Notes under the pieces: model-generated
Told to the model about the DNA's origin: nothing
Database searches by the model: none
The model's input: the letters and a program-made list of their open reading frames with translations, nothing else
Part shown: in pieces, positions 1-10,600 of the stretch
How positions within the stretch are numbered: position 1 is the first letter of the stretch
Layout: each line of letters opens with the position of its first letter
Source: Atrichornis clamosus
Lineage: Eukaryota > Chordata > Aves > Passeriformes > Menuridae
DNA length: 64,000 nucleotides
Direction of reading: 5' to 3'
Assembly (NCBI GenBank): GCA_013400975.1
Contig: WBMZ01009027.1
Coordinates: 1 to 64,000 of the forward strand
Made by a program: the position numbers and the translations under genes

Positions 1-120
1 GGCCCCGGCGGAAGCGCCCGCCCGCCGGGCGGTGCCGCAGCCGCGGCGCCGCCACCGCCATCTTTGGCGATGGCAAGGGGCGGCCCGCCACCCGGCGGCT
101 CGGGAGACCGGAGTCCTCAA
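1..120 (-). promoter_or_regulatory. GC-rich window edge, probable 5' end of a divergent neighbour (PEX7 by synteny)
   Basis: The first ~120 bases are very GC- and CpG-rich and end sharply at AT-rich sequence. On the minus strand they contain AAGATGGCGG, a YY1-type motif commonly found just downstream of housekeeping promoters. Its ATG at 61-59 has A at -3 and G at +4 and stays open for 20 codons to the window edge. In human the gene divergent from MAP3K5 is PEX7. The translated residues do not look clearly like the PEX7 N-terminus, so the identity is inference only; the ATG may lie in a leader. Confidence 0.4.
56..64 (-). promoter_or_regulatory. YY1-type binding motif
   Basis: CGCCATCTT on the + strand (AAGATGGCG on the minus strand) is an excellent match to the YY1 core (CGCCATNTT). 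It sits in the GC-rich edge and overlaps a minus-strand ATG, the arrangement seen at many vertebrate housekeeping promoters. Confidence 0.55.
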
Positions 121-1891
121 AATCACCTTCCTGCGGAGAAGGAGATCACCTCCAAATGTCAGAGATAATCCGCTCTTTTATACGCCACGTAGGACATAGA
201 TCAGCTCGTTGTGTGTGCATCATCTTGAATACATGAGATGTTTCAATCATAAGTATGCACGTTAGCTGTCATTTTCCCTTTTAAAAACATCTTCTAAGAT
301 TTTCATTCCCTTGATTTCTTGAATAGGTCTGCATATTTTTATCATTCTTCTCATTTTGCAATTGGGCTTTATGGAAGTCCCTTTATAAACAAACTTCTTG
401 CACCTGTGACAACTTCTGTTTAAGTCTGGGAATTCCTTTGAAAGGACTAGGCAGAGGGGTGTTCATGCTTCGAAAATTATTATTTCAGTAAAGCAGCAGC
501 TGCAGCATTTGCCATGTTGCATTCTATATATATCTGTATGTCCCTTAAAATACAGACACAGATTATTTCAGTTGGACACAGACTACCCTAATTAATTATA
601 ATGACCCATCTATGTTTTTAAAGATAAAAGTGCAAAAGTATCATTTTACACTTTTGGAAAGTACAGCAAAGGCAAATTAGATTATTTAATCCAGTTACAT
701 CATGGAACTTAGACCATAGTTATGTACTCTTGCTACTCAGCCTTATATTTAAAACTAAACCTTGACTACAAAATCCATTGTAAAGCCACAAAAATGTCCA
801 ATTGCTTAAACTGGCACTCAGAGGCAGAACACCAAATTAGGCAGTTCTATTCATTCTTCGATCCTGTGGTAAAAATGAAAACAAATATGTTTATCAAATA
901 GCCTCTGGGATTTTAGAATAAAATCAGTTCAAATTCAGTGCAAGTGAAGCTCAATTTAATGTATCCTTTGGATTATCACAGCAGCTCCCAAAGCCTCATA
1001 ACTGGCAATTTATGGCTTAATTTTATTGACAGACATCACATGAGATCAGATTTTTTAACCCTGGGGAAAGGAATATCCTACAGAATTGGCTTCTCCAGGC
1101 CAAATTCAACCAATTTTAGCTTCTGCGGAATCTTTTTACATCAATTTATCTTTTCAAAATGCAAGTTACAAGACAGTTTTCTGAGCAAGTGTTTTTAAAG
1201 TAATTGCTCTTTGTGACTGGGTGTCAATAACAACACTTGAAAAGGCACAAGGCCACCAGAGTGGCACAGTAAGTAAGTTTGGACACTGCCATTTGCGAGG
1301 TGTTTGGGAGTCAGGTGCTTGATGGTATAAAGTCTAGTTACTCTATGGACAATTTATCACTGAATTGGAAAGGCTTCATCAAGTGCATTTTTTCAAAGCT
1401 AGTTGATCTTTCGTAATGAGTGAAATTCCGCAAAGAGGTTATGCAAACAGGAAGCAGTTCTTATCAGTGGCCCAGCTTTGTTTCAAATACACAATTAAAA
1501 GAATTTTTGCAGACATAAAGATCAAGAAGTGGATAAAAGGTTACAGGGAAGTCCTGAGAGGACTAGTTCCCAAACATTTTTTTCACAAACTTGTGAATTC
1601 AGGTTTTGAAGATCCTTGGAAGTAGAAAGCGAAATAATACAGACAGTGAAAGTATTTGAATAGGATAGTTTCAAAGTAGCGAGAATAACAACTAAAGAAA
1701 CAAAAGCGATTTTACAGTCAAAGAGAGAGGGGCTCAACTAACAAAGTTGCTAAACATGACTCTGTTTCCTCCTCAGCCTCTGGGCAGCTGAGTAAATTCA
1801 AGAAACATGAAGGACTGCCAATCGTAGTAGCATTTTATATGCAGCTATTGAAACCACATGGTCTACCAGCCAGCTCCTTCCAGCTCACACC

Positions 1892-2445
1892 AAATCACAG
1901 AATCACAGAATTAATTAGGTTGGAAAAGACCTCTGAGATCATCAAGTCCAACCTATGACCAAATACCACCATGCCAACTAGACGGTGGCACTGAGTGCCA
2001 CATCCAGTCTTTTCTTAACCTCCAGGGATAGTGACTCCACCACCATTCTGGGCAGTCTGTTCCAATGTCTAATCACCCTTTCAGTAAAGAAATTCCTCCT
2101 AATGTCCAATCTAAACCTCCCCTGGCTTAGCTTGAGGCCATTTCCTCTCATCCTGTCAATAGTTGCCTGGGAGGAGAGGCCAATCCTCACCTGGCTACAC
2201 CCTCCTTTCAGGTAGTTGCAGAGAGTGATAAAGTCTCCCCCAATCCTCCTTTTCTCCAAGCTAAACAACTCCAGCTCCCTCAGTCCCTCCTCATAAGATT
2301 TGTGTTCCAAAGTCTTCACCACCTTTGTTGTCCTTCTCTGGTCTCGCTCCAGCACCTCAGTGTCTTCCCTGAATTAAGGGGCCCAGAAGTGGACACAGGA
2401 CTCAAGGTGTGGCCTCACCAATGCCAAGTACAGGGGAAGAATTCA
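1892..2445 (-). mobile_element. CR1 LINE fragment, 3' end
   Basis: The element reads right to left. Its 3' tail is an octamer-like repeat (AATCACAG twice) at 1892-1910, followed by the familiar CR1 3' region that includes the complement of GTTGGACTTGATGATC. An interval at 1978-2355 on the minus strand still translates 125 residues of the end of the CR1 reverse-transcriptase protein, with [18 protein letters not shown] recognisable. It is 5'-truncated and cannot move by itself. The open frame of this length suggests a relatively young copy. Confidence 0.93.
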
Positions 2446-3992
2446 GACCAATTCTTCCGAATAGAAGGATCCTGCATGCAGCAGTAGATGGCAGCCATGT
2501 TCCACGAGAAAAACGAGAGCCCTCAGTTGAAGGAAAAAAACCCCCAACTACACTGGAATTACTGTTTTCCTACCACAACATAATTTCAATAAGAAAAGGA
2601 AAGTTGCTTAGTATGTAGTTTTGAGGCTATATTTATGCAGCTGTCACTTCTCTGTGCTCAGCTCGCAGCCGTACCCCTCGTTAGCATTAGAATAGGTGGT
2701 TTAGATGCTTACAGCGGTGTCTCCACCCGTTCTGTCCCAAGAGCTCTGCTCGGTTACAAACACATCCGTCATTTCCTCAGCTTGCTAGCTGACAGCTAGC
2801 TTAGATGTGAGTTGAGCTGGTAACCATCGCTGCTGTATGCAAAAGTCCTTCCAAAACCTTTGCTGGTCAGCAGAAACAGTCATGAGGAAGGCTCAACTCC
2901 AAGTGTTTGAAGAAGTTCTAAAAAGATGTTTTCTACCAAAGAAAGTAGAATGTGAGCCATTTCCTCACATGCAAGGGCAGGTACCTTAAAATACTGAAAA
3001 GATTCAAGGACTGCAGTTAATTTTTTTCCATCTTTTAACTATTAAACCATTCATGAGGCTCCATGCCATCAAGATTTTCTCCTACAAGTGAATGCTTACT
3101 GACTAATAGAAACATAGAGATGTTTCCAGCTGAAATCCCCATACCATCATAAAGCTGAGTTGAAGCTTTAGAAAAAGCATTTAGAATCCCAAGGTACATT
3201 TAAGATTGAAAAACTGGCGTCATTGAAAATAAACAAAAGTAACCAAGGGGGTTGCAGGAATGAATGCAAAGGGAAAAGGCTCCCCTCGTATGGAGAGAGT
3301 TGTGGAGTTTGGAAGGAAGAGGCAGTTAGCATGGAGGCTTTTCTGGAAACTTAAAAGAACAAAAGAAGCAAGAGGTGGGAAAGGGAAAGACACTGGAGCA
3401 AAGGAAGATTTAGACAAGGAGATTTAGAAATAAATGTGAGAGTTGTGGGGGAAAAGGGTATGGAACAAGAACAGTGCACAATCTTCACCATGCTCACAAG
3501 AAATGGGGACAGGGACAGTCCTGACTGTGAAATATCCATCCCTGAGATGTATCCATATGCTCAGTCAGGTTTTGCTGGCTGCTACCCATGTGCACCATGC
3601 CATAATTTGGTAAGAAGATCCCCCATGTTATCACTGTTCATGATCAGCTGCATGGCCACACAGTGGTCACCAGTCTCTATCTACCTGCCCCTTTCTACTT
3701 CAATATAAAATGTTCAGTGTAATCATAAATGTACCTTTTCTTAACGATTGGCAACTGGCTGCCTCAAAATACTCCGTTCTTCTATTGAACTTCAAAGTTC
3801 AATACTAGTCATTGTCTGCTTATTGTCTACAGTGATATACTTAGTTTAACTTTTTAGGAAAGTTTTTAGAAACAAGTTTTTTTAATTTCAGTTTAACTGT
3901 TTCTACTGGTTGTGAGAGTTCTGGCCTAAAGCTTACAAAAATTGCATTAGCTATATACTTTTAACATTCAAATTTTTGTATCGGCAAATTTC

Positions 3993-4007
3993 TTTTTTTT
4001 TTTTTTT
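3993..4007. repeat. Poly(T) run, 15 bases
   Basis: An uninterrupted run of T in the intergenic spacer. I see no repeat body attached. Confidence 0.8.
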
Positions 4008-7000
4008 AATATGCATAATTGAAGCATCCTGGACTTTTGAAAACTTCTTTGTCCTGCTTATCAGTGAAGAGTTTACAGTGTATCTTCAATTTCTCATTCC
4101 TGTATATTATCCTGTAGTTAAATAAGACGGCGTTAAAGTATGAATGAAATTTAACATCCATTTTAAACCTGGTATCTGTAGAGGTGTATTTCAGTCTGTT
4201 CTCTCAATTCCATCCACAATACCATAAACAAAATTAAATAAGCAGGTTAGTCTAAAAGAATTTTTCTCCCTCTACTGGACACTGATGGCCACAATATATG
4301 AAAAATATAATTTGGACGGTTATGTAAAATGCACATATGTTTTAATTTAATCTCTATAAATCAGGATACATTTGAACTGCCTTTTTGGTCTTGGATCTTG
4401 TTTACACTAGCTATATCAGCTAAATCAAGCCTGTGGCATTTATCATGTGCTGTTTGTAACTCATCAAAAATTGCGTATATATTTGCAACTAATAAAGTTG
4501 GCAAACTCTTGGATGTTAAAATTATAATTATGGCTAAAACTAGAGGCAAATGATTAATAGCTGTAGAAATACGTAATTAAGAGAGGGTCATTATTTCAAC
4601 AAGTCTACAGCTAACTGCTTGTTACCAGTCTCTGTCTGTTTTGTCTCTGAAAAAAACAGAGCTGGAGCAGGATGGTACTGAATCGTGATTATATGCAAGC
4701 CATCTGGTGTTAAGGATGTTAATTTCACAGCCCTTGAGAAACAAGTGAACAAGGTAAGAATATTTCTGATAACAAATGGGGTGTTTTTTCAGTTTTTAAA
4801 AAATCCTTGGAATTATCGCCTAATCAAACATGAAAACAGAAGAGCTCCTGAATGTCGGATTGCTGGCTTCAGAGAGCTAACAGATTAAAAGATGTTTTCA
4901 CTTTATAAAAGCATCAGCGATTAGTGTTTGTTTTCAGCAGCATTTTTATTTTTTTCCCAGTTTAGCACCCAGCCTCGCTCACAGCCAAATCAGCAGAAAA
5001 ACTAACTTGAACTTGGAATAGACATGGTGCTATTAAAGAAGCAAGCCGCCCAAGTCAGTAGTGCTAAGTGGAATAGCATGCTTCTTCCGTCTCCTTTCAG
5101 TCCATGACTTCCTTCTGCACTTGACAAACACGGGCTGTTCTCGAGAACAACAGAGACGTATTGTTCTTGCTTCCTGTAAGGTCATGTAACTGCAATGCTG
5201 AATGGATTAACACCAATTCTGCATTTTGTAGAAAATGCCATAATTTAGGAAAACACTGTTTGCTATTCAGAGTGTAGCAAGAAACAATAACCTACCGTAT
5301 CGGGCAGATGAGCAAATATTAACTTTTCCCTGTAAATTAGTCTTTAGTTTGCTTGTCGTCATCCCACCCCATTTACCCAGTTCTTATCAGCAGAAGCAAA
5401 TGCCAGGCATATCTTGTTGGAAAACGGGACTGCTCAACACAAAAGCAAACATAGCTACTGAAGGTACTGCAGTACTAATTTTTCTAATTATTCCAGAATT
5501 GATCCTCTGTCTACAGAAGTAATGGAAAACAATACAGGAGAAGGCTTAATGTCAACACGCAGATTAGTCTTAAACATCAATTTTAACAGGGTAGGACCTA
5601 TGGATATAACATACAAACATAACTAAAAATATGTGCTATTTTTCCTTGTCTCTTGTACCAGTTTAATAGAAGCCCCTAAAAAAAAAAAGACATTTGATAA
5701 ATCAGCCAATTTAACAATATTTATATTCAAAAAAAGACTACAGTAGTCTCAACATAGTTTCCTTTTCCAATCCATTTTGAATTCCCCAGAGGTTCACTTT
5801 TGGATGGCAAAAAATCTGAAATTTTGGGGCATCTTATCTTCATAAGATGTATTATTTCAATGGCAAAGGATATTTTCCTCTACTGGGTGCCCTACCATAC
5901 AAAGTTAGCACAGCTTTTGTCCATACGCTATTTATTCCTACTAGTTTCCTTTTCTGTGAAGTACTATTTTTGGTAACAATCAAGCTTTCAAGTATTCTTG
6001 ACAAGTAAATTGCAGATGAATGCAAGAAACCGACACATGTAATCAACACGCAGGGGTAGTTGTCCAGTTTCCAGGTGCACCCCTTGCAAAGAATGAGGCT
6101 GATCCTGCCCAAAGCAGCCATGAACCCTTCAGTGAACTTGAAGCCGTTCGGCAACACAGAGAGAGGAAGTTTTAGGTGGGCAATAATAGTAGAAGGCAAG
6201 GGTTAACGATTAGAAAATCCTGACACTGCTCTCAACTCACTGCAAACACTCAAACCATTTACTCCTGACGAGTTAGTTAGAATATGTGTGCCATTAAAAA
6301 CAAACAAGAAAAGCAGTAAATGATAAAAATCCCTTATGGAGGATTATGTTCTGCGCCGAACTGCCGCACAGGAGGTGGTTTCTTGCGAACAAGGAGTCGC
6401 TCCTTCAGGTGAGCCCCAAGCACCTCCGAAGGCTCCGGGGCAAGTCAGGGCCCGCGTCGTTTTAGCGGCGGGGAGGCGCAGCCTGACCCTGCAGGCTTGA
6501 AGCACGATCGTGGGCTCGCGTTAGGGGGAGAATACTACAAAATAAAGCTCCGCGGGAGACGGCAGGGATGGGCCGCCCTCAGCCCTCTCCGACAGCCGGT
6601 ACCGCCATCCCCTCCCGGGGAGCGGCGGTAGTCGGGCCGGGGCTTCCCGTGGGGAGCGGCGCCCTTCCAGGTTGACAAGCCCGTGAGAACGCGGCTTGGC
6701 TCCGCGTCCTCAAGAGCTCCCACTCGGGACGCGGCCGGAACGCTGAGGAGGGGGACGGGAAAAGGTTATTTCTGCCCGGAGGCGGGGCCGGAGGAGGTGC
6801 CCGGCGCTGGGGCCGCCCCAGCCCTCGCTGCCAGAGGCTCCGCAGCTGTCGCTCGGGTAGAGCTGAGGCGCTGGAGAGCGATCCCACAAGTGGTTCGTCC
6901 GTGTGGCCGAGGAATTTCGCCCGAGGAGCGAAGCGGCTGGAGGAAGAGTGGGGTGTCGAGGGTGGCAGAAGAAGGAGGCCGGGCTGCCGGGGGTCGGCAC

Positions 7001-7045
7001 ACCGCGTAGTCCCTGCAGGTGCGGGGGAGAAGAGAGAGGCGCGTC

Positions 7046-7111
7046 ATGCTGCCGGCGGCAGGCACAGAGGGAGGCTGTGCTCGTCTCCCCGTCTCCGTCA
7101 GCCTTCGCTAG
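7046..7111 (+). promoter_or_regulatory. Possible second upstream ORF, 21 codons
   Basis: ATG at 7046 runs 21 codons to TAG at 7109-7111, wholly inside the CpG island and ahead of the main start. The context is weaker (G at -3, C at +4). It matters only if transcription starts upstream of 7046, which is unknown. Confidence 0.25.
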
Positions 7112-7197
7112 CGCCCGAGTGGGAGTCCCTCGCTTCAGCCCGGCCGCCTCTTCTCTCCAGCAGCTCGGCGGGACCGCTCCAGGGCGGGCGGCGCAGT

Positions 7198-7212
7198 ATG
7201 GCATCCGCCTAA
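7198..7212 (+). promoter_or_regulatory. Upstream ORF in MAP3K5 leader (ATG GCA TCC GCC TAA)
   Basis: A four-codon ORF ends 46 nt before the main ATG and is out of frame with it. Its ATG has both favoured Kozak positions (A at -3, G at +4), so its context is better than that of the main start. If the transcript begins upstream of 7198, scanning ribosomes would meet it first. Translation is inferred, not shown. Confidence 0.5.
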
Positions 7213-7258
7213 CCCCGGCCAGCACAGTAGAGCCCGGGGCTGCTCCTCCGCCGTCGGG

Positions 7259-7664
7259 ATGAGCGACAGCAACGAGGGGATCGTCAGCCTGCCGGTGCCC
7301 GGCCCGCCCGGCGGCGGGACTCCCTGCGAGGAGGTGCTCGGCAGGCGAGCGCCCGGGGCCGACGCCGGCGCCCGCAGCCTCCTGCCCGACTTGGCCGCGC
7401 CGCCGCCCGCCGCTCTCTGGGCTGAGGACGCCGCCGCCGCCGCCTGCCCGAGCACCGCGGCGCGGGCCAAGGGTGGCGGCCGTCGGACCGCGGTCACCTA
7501 CGTGATCAACGAGGCGAGCCAGGGGCCGCTGCTGGCGGCGGAGAGCGGCGCCCTGCAGAGCCTGCGGGAGGCGTGCGAGGCGGTGGGGGCCGCGCTGGAA
7601 ACCCTGCACTTTGGCAAGCTGGACTTCGGCGAGACGGCGGTGCTGGACCGCTTCTACAACGCAG
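7259..7664 (+). CDS. MAP3K5: MAP3K5 coding exon 1 (residues 1-135 plus one base)
   Basis: The ATG at 7259 is the only start in this frame after an in-frame stop at 7007-7009, and it opens directly onto ASK1-like sequence. Context is adequate (G at -3, A at +4). Residues 1 to about 72 are a poorly conserved Gly/Pro/Ala-rich leader, including a run of five alanines from repeated GCC codons near 7430-7443. From about residue 78 the sequence is clearly ASK1: YVINEASQG, then a helix with Cys106 (human Cys120), then [10 protein letters not shown]. The donor is GCAG|GTGAGA at 7664/7665, phase 1. Frame stays open to 7822 inside the intron, but the match to ASK1 stops exactly at the donor. Confidence 0.95.
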
Positions 7665-10600
7665 GTGAGAGCGACCGCCCGGCCGGGGCTGATCACCGCC
7701 GCCGCGGGACCGGCTCGGCCCGGGCTCGCCGTCACCGCCCCGGGTTCACCGCGGGGCGGCGGGAGAGCAACTCCGGCCGCCGACTCCTCCGGGGAGGTGC
7801 CCCCGGGCCCCGGCTGCAGTGACACCCCTCGGGTACGTGGGGAGACAGAAGTGCACCGGAGCCCGCTTTTGTCCCCCGCGCTAATGTGTTATGGAGAAGA
7901 AACTCTTATGTCAGCAAGCCAGCTGTGAATCAGCGCTTGTGATTACTACCAGCGGGTTCAACATGCCCTGGCTGTTTTCTCCCGGTCTCCTAACAGTGCA
8001 GGGATGCAAGTTTGTACTAATACGATGAGTGATGGCAAAAACAGGCAGGAGCTGCCAGGCCACAGGAGCTTTGAAAAGCAGATTTGACACCAGGCGTGTA
8101 GCTGGACAATTTCTTGGAGCTGACACAGTATCTGGGACGCTCCATATGTTTGTGCTTGGAAGTTTGTGCTTTTGATGTCGGTTGCATAAAACATATGCGA
8201 TGGATGCGCTTGAACAAAGAGCTGTGCACACTAAGCTAGTTAGTTTGTAAGAGTACCCAGTGCTGCATCCTCTCACCCCATTGTGCCCAGCTGCATGGCG
8301 ATAGAAGTACAGCACCTTCATTTGAAGGTATGGTGGCCTGAGGTTCTGTGTCATGATGTACTTGGCCCCATTCGTAAAAATAATAACAAAAAGCTTCCCC
8401 CGTATTTTTATTTTATTGACAGATACATGGTGTGAATGTAGAATAAAAAATACCCCTGCTTGCTAGATTTTCAAAGACTTCATGCAATTAAGATTATAGT
8501 ACTGAATTAAGGTCTTTTTGCTTTAAAAAAAGCAGAAGCAGGAAATTGACCTGACTGCAATTTTAAGCTTCCTGTGTGATGTGGCTTTAGTGTATATGAA
8601 GGGCCAAAAATAAGCATTTAACAAGTTTTGTCAGATATTGTAATTTCATTCCCTCTGGGGAGGGGTGAAGAGAAAGGGATTAAAAACCGAAACAAACAAA
8701 AACCTCCTGGCAGTATTGTAACCAGTTCCCACAAAAGATTTTACAGCACAGGCATACATATGCCTGTCACCTCTTTGAAACTTTGAGGCCTTTGCCTCGT
8801 GGACTGCTGCTTTCAGTTCAGTGAGGTGGGCGATTCTGAAGTGTGCAGTCACAGCTTATTCCTTCTGCTCCAGGCAGAGCCATGTCCATAGAGGTAACAA
8901 TTCTCAGAAGTCAGAGAAGATGTCCTCATAGGTGGAAACAGAAAGGCCACAGAGTTTCATTATAGATCCTATAATCTCCACATTCACCTCAAAGAGATTT
9001 TAAGCACCCTGACACCTCTGCATTCCAGGGCAGGTGAAACCTGAGAGTCTCCTTTGGTTCTGTTGTGGAAGCTGTTGCGTAGTGAGCTCACAAAGTTGAA
9101 TTATCCTTTATGGATTTGTGCCTCTTTAGCTGGTTAGTTTTTAGACTCTGAGCTGTGCAATAGGCGGGGTCTTGATAGTTCATGGAGGCTTTTCTTGTAA
9201 TGGGAAATGTGACTTGAAGTGGGCCCCTTCTTATTTTGGCTGTAGGCGTCTGGCATATAGTGCTACATAACTGCACGCTTATGTAATATAATTTGCTTAT
9301 TTCAATGGCTTTTCAGCAAAATGTAAATGTGAAAACATTACTTTTTCTTTCGTCCTGTTTGGCTGGAATTTAATGGAAGTGTTGCAAACCAGAGAAAATA
9401 CTTTGCCATTCTGCTTTATTAGCAAAGTCCATAAACATGTAAAGAACTAGGAGAGTTGATCACCTCCAGTGCCTGGACTGAAGAGAGCTAGATGTAGAAG
9501 TTTGTGTCTGCTCCATGTATACTCTGTACTGTCCGAGCTGACCAGTGATAAACCAGCTGCAATCCCAAAAATGTGTTACGCTGCTGATCTTAGCTCTAAA
9601 GGGATCTGTGAATTTTCCTACTTGTTTCTTTATCCCTGTTGCACTTTCTACACTCTCTCTATTTCTAAAAATTAGTTGTTCTCCAGAAACTTAAAAATAG
9701 TGAAAAAATATCTCTCAGGTTAAGAACAGCATTCAAGAATAGAAGCTGTGTAATAGAAGAAAATGGGGAACAGTGTAGGGAACAAAACCAAAATGGCCAT
9801 GGAGGGTGTAGCTACTGCACAGATACATTTTTTTTTAACAGGGTAGTGGAACAGAGCATTTGTAGGTGACCTAAACTCCTTCTCTATTACCCTTCTCGTC
9901 CTCTCTTGCTGTGTGCTTTCAGTGATCAAAGATGATATTAGTAATACTATAAAGAATATCTGCACACTATGTTACTTTAAAAAATTATGTATTAAAATAG
10001 TGCAGCATGACTGAATGAGAAGTAAAAATCTAGCAGTGAAAGTGTTTTCAAATTAAGTGATAGTTAACTGGTCATATTCAAGGTACGAAGTCTCCCTGGA
10101 CTCATTGTAAAGGCCAGCTAAGCTGCAAGAGTAAGGAATGAGGTGATTTCATGAAGGTTTGGAAAATCAAGCTTACAACTATGTTTCTATGAAATAAAAC
10201 ATTAAACCTCTCAACTCTCATAACGTGTGTAAATCAACTGTGATTTAGGAGGGTAGACTTACAGTATAACATACCTGTCCATCATTAAGGCTTCCCTTTT
10301 TAAATGTCTTATTTTTGCTTTGCATAACATAGCCTGAACTCCTGGTGATTTCTGATGTGGGTTTGCTTCATGCCTTTCACTGCTTCAAAGAGAACCTCAA
10401 GGAGTATTAAGTAAAATATCCTAGATGAAAATACTCATCATCCCCTCTAATGTAGATTAGCCTACTAATAATCTCCTTCTGCCAGCTTCATTCAGCTATG
10501 GCCCTTAAATGCTGGGACATAATTAGCAGTGCATATTAGTGAGTAGGTGTCAGTTGTGTATTACTGAACCATGCAAGCATCAAATATTAAGAATGAGCCT

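Larger units (their letters stand above)
121..6349. other. Intergenic spacer left of MAP3K5
   Basis: This is AT-rich sequence between the GC-rich edge and the MAP3K5 island. Apart from a CR1 copy at 1892-2445 and a 15-base T run at 3993-4007, I see no gene, RNA gene or recognisable repeat. Open frames are short, on both strands, and unlike any protein I know. Confidence 0.7.
6350..7830 (+). promoter_or_regulatory. MAP3K5: CpG island: MAP3K5 promoter, 5' leader and exon 1
   Basis: The sequence switches abruptly from AT-rich to GC- and CpG-rich at about 6350 and returns to AT-rich after about 7830, with exon 1 near the 3' side. This is the usual TATA-less promoter layout. GC-box (Sp1-type) matches include GGCGGGGC at 6781-6788 and GGGCGGG at 7182-7188. 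I see no convincing TATA box. The transcription start cannot be fixed from sequence. Long open frames on both strands of the island are by-products of low stop-codon density. Confidence 0.85.

Noticed and set aside
70..168. 32-codon + strand open frame starting in the GC-rich edge
   Set aside because: No homology, and the strand fits neither the expected divergent neighbour nor a known exon; the frame simply runs out of the GC-rich edge.
1978..2355. 125-codon minus-strand frame as a possible gene
   Set aside because: It is the C-terminal part of the CR1 LINE protein inside a repeat copy, not a host gene.
6683..7262. Several + strand open frames of 100-120 codons in the leader region
   Set aside because: They are out of frame with ASK1 or end before its start, have low-complexity GC-driven composition, and show no homology I recognise.
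7665..7822. Extension of the exon 1 frame past 7664
   Set aside because: The ASK1 match stops exactly at a consensus donor GTGAGA and resumes at 38183 in the right phase, so this is intron.
6710..7825. 371-codon minus-strand open frame across the CpG island
   Set aside because: It is antisense to a verified ASK1 exon, is rich in Pro/Gly/Arg/Ala as expected from GC-rich DNA, and has no known domain. It reflects low stop-codon density.
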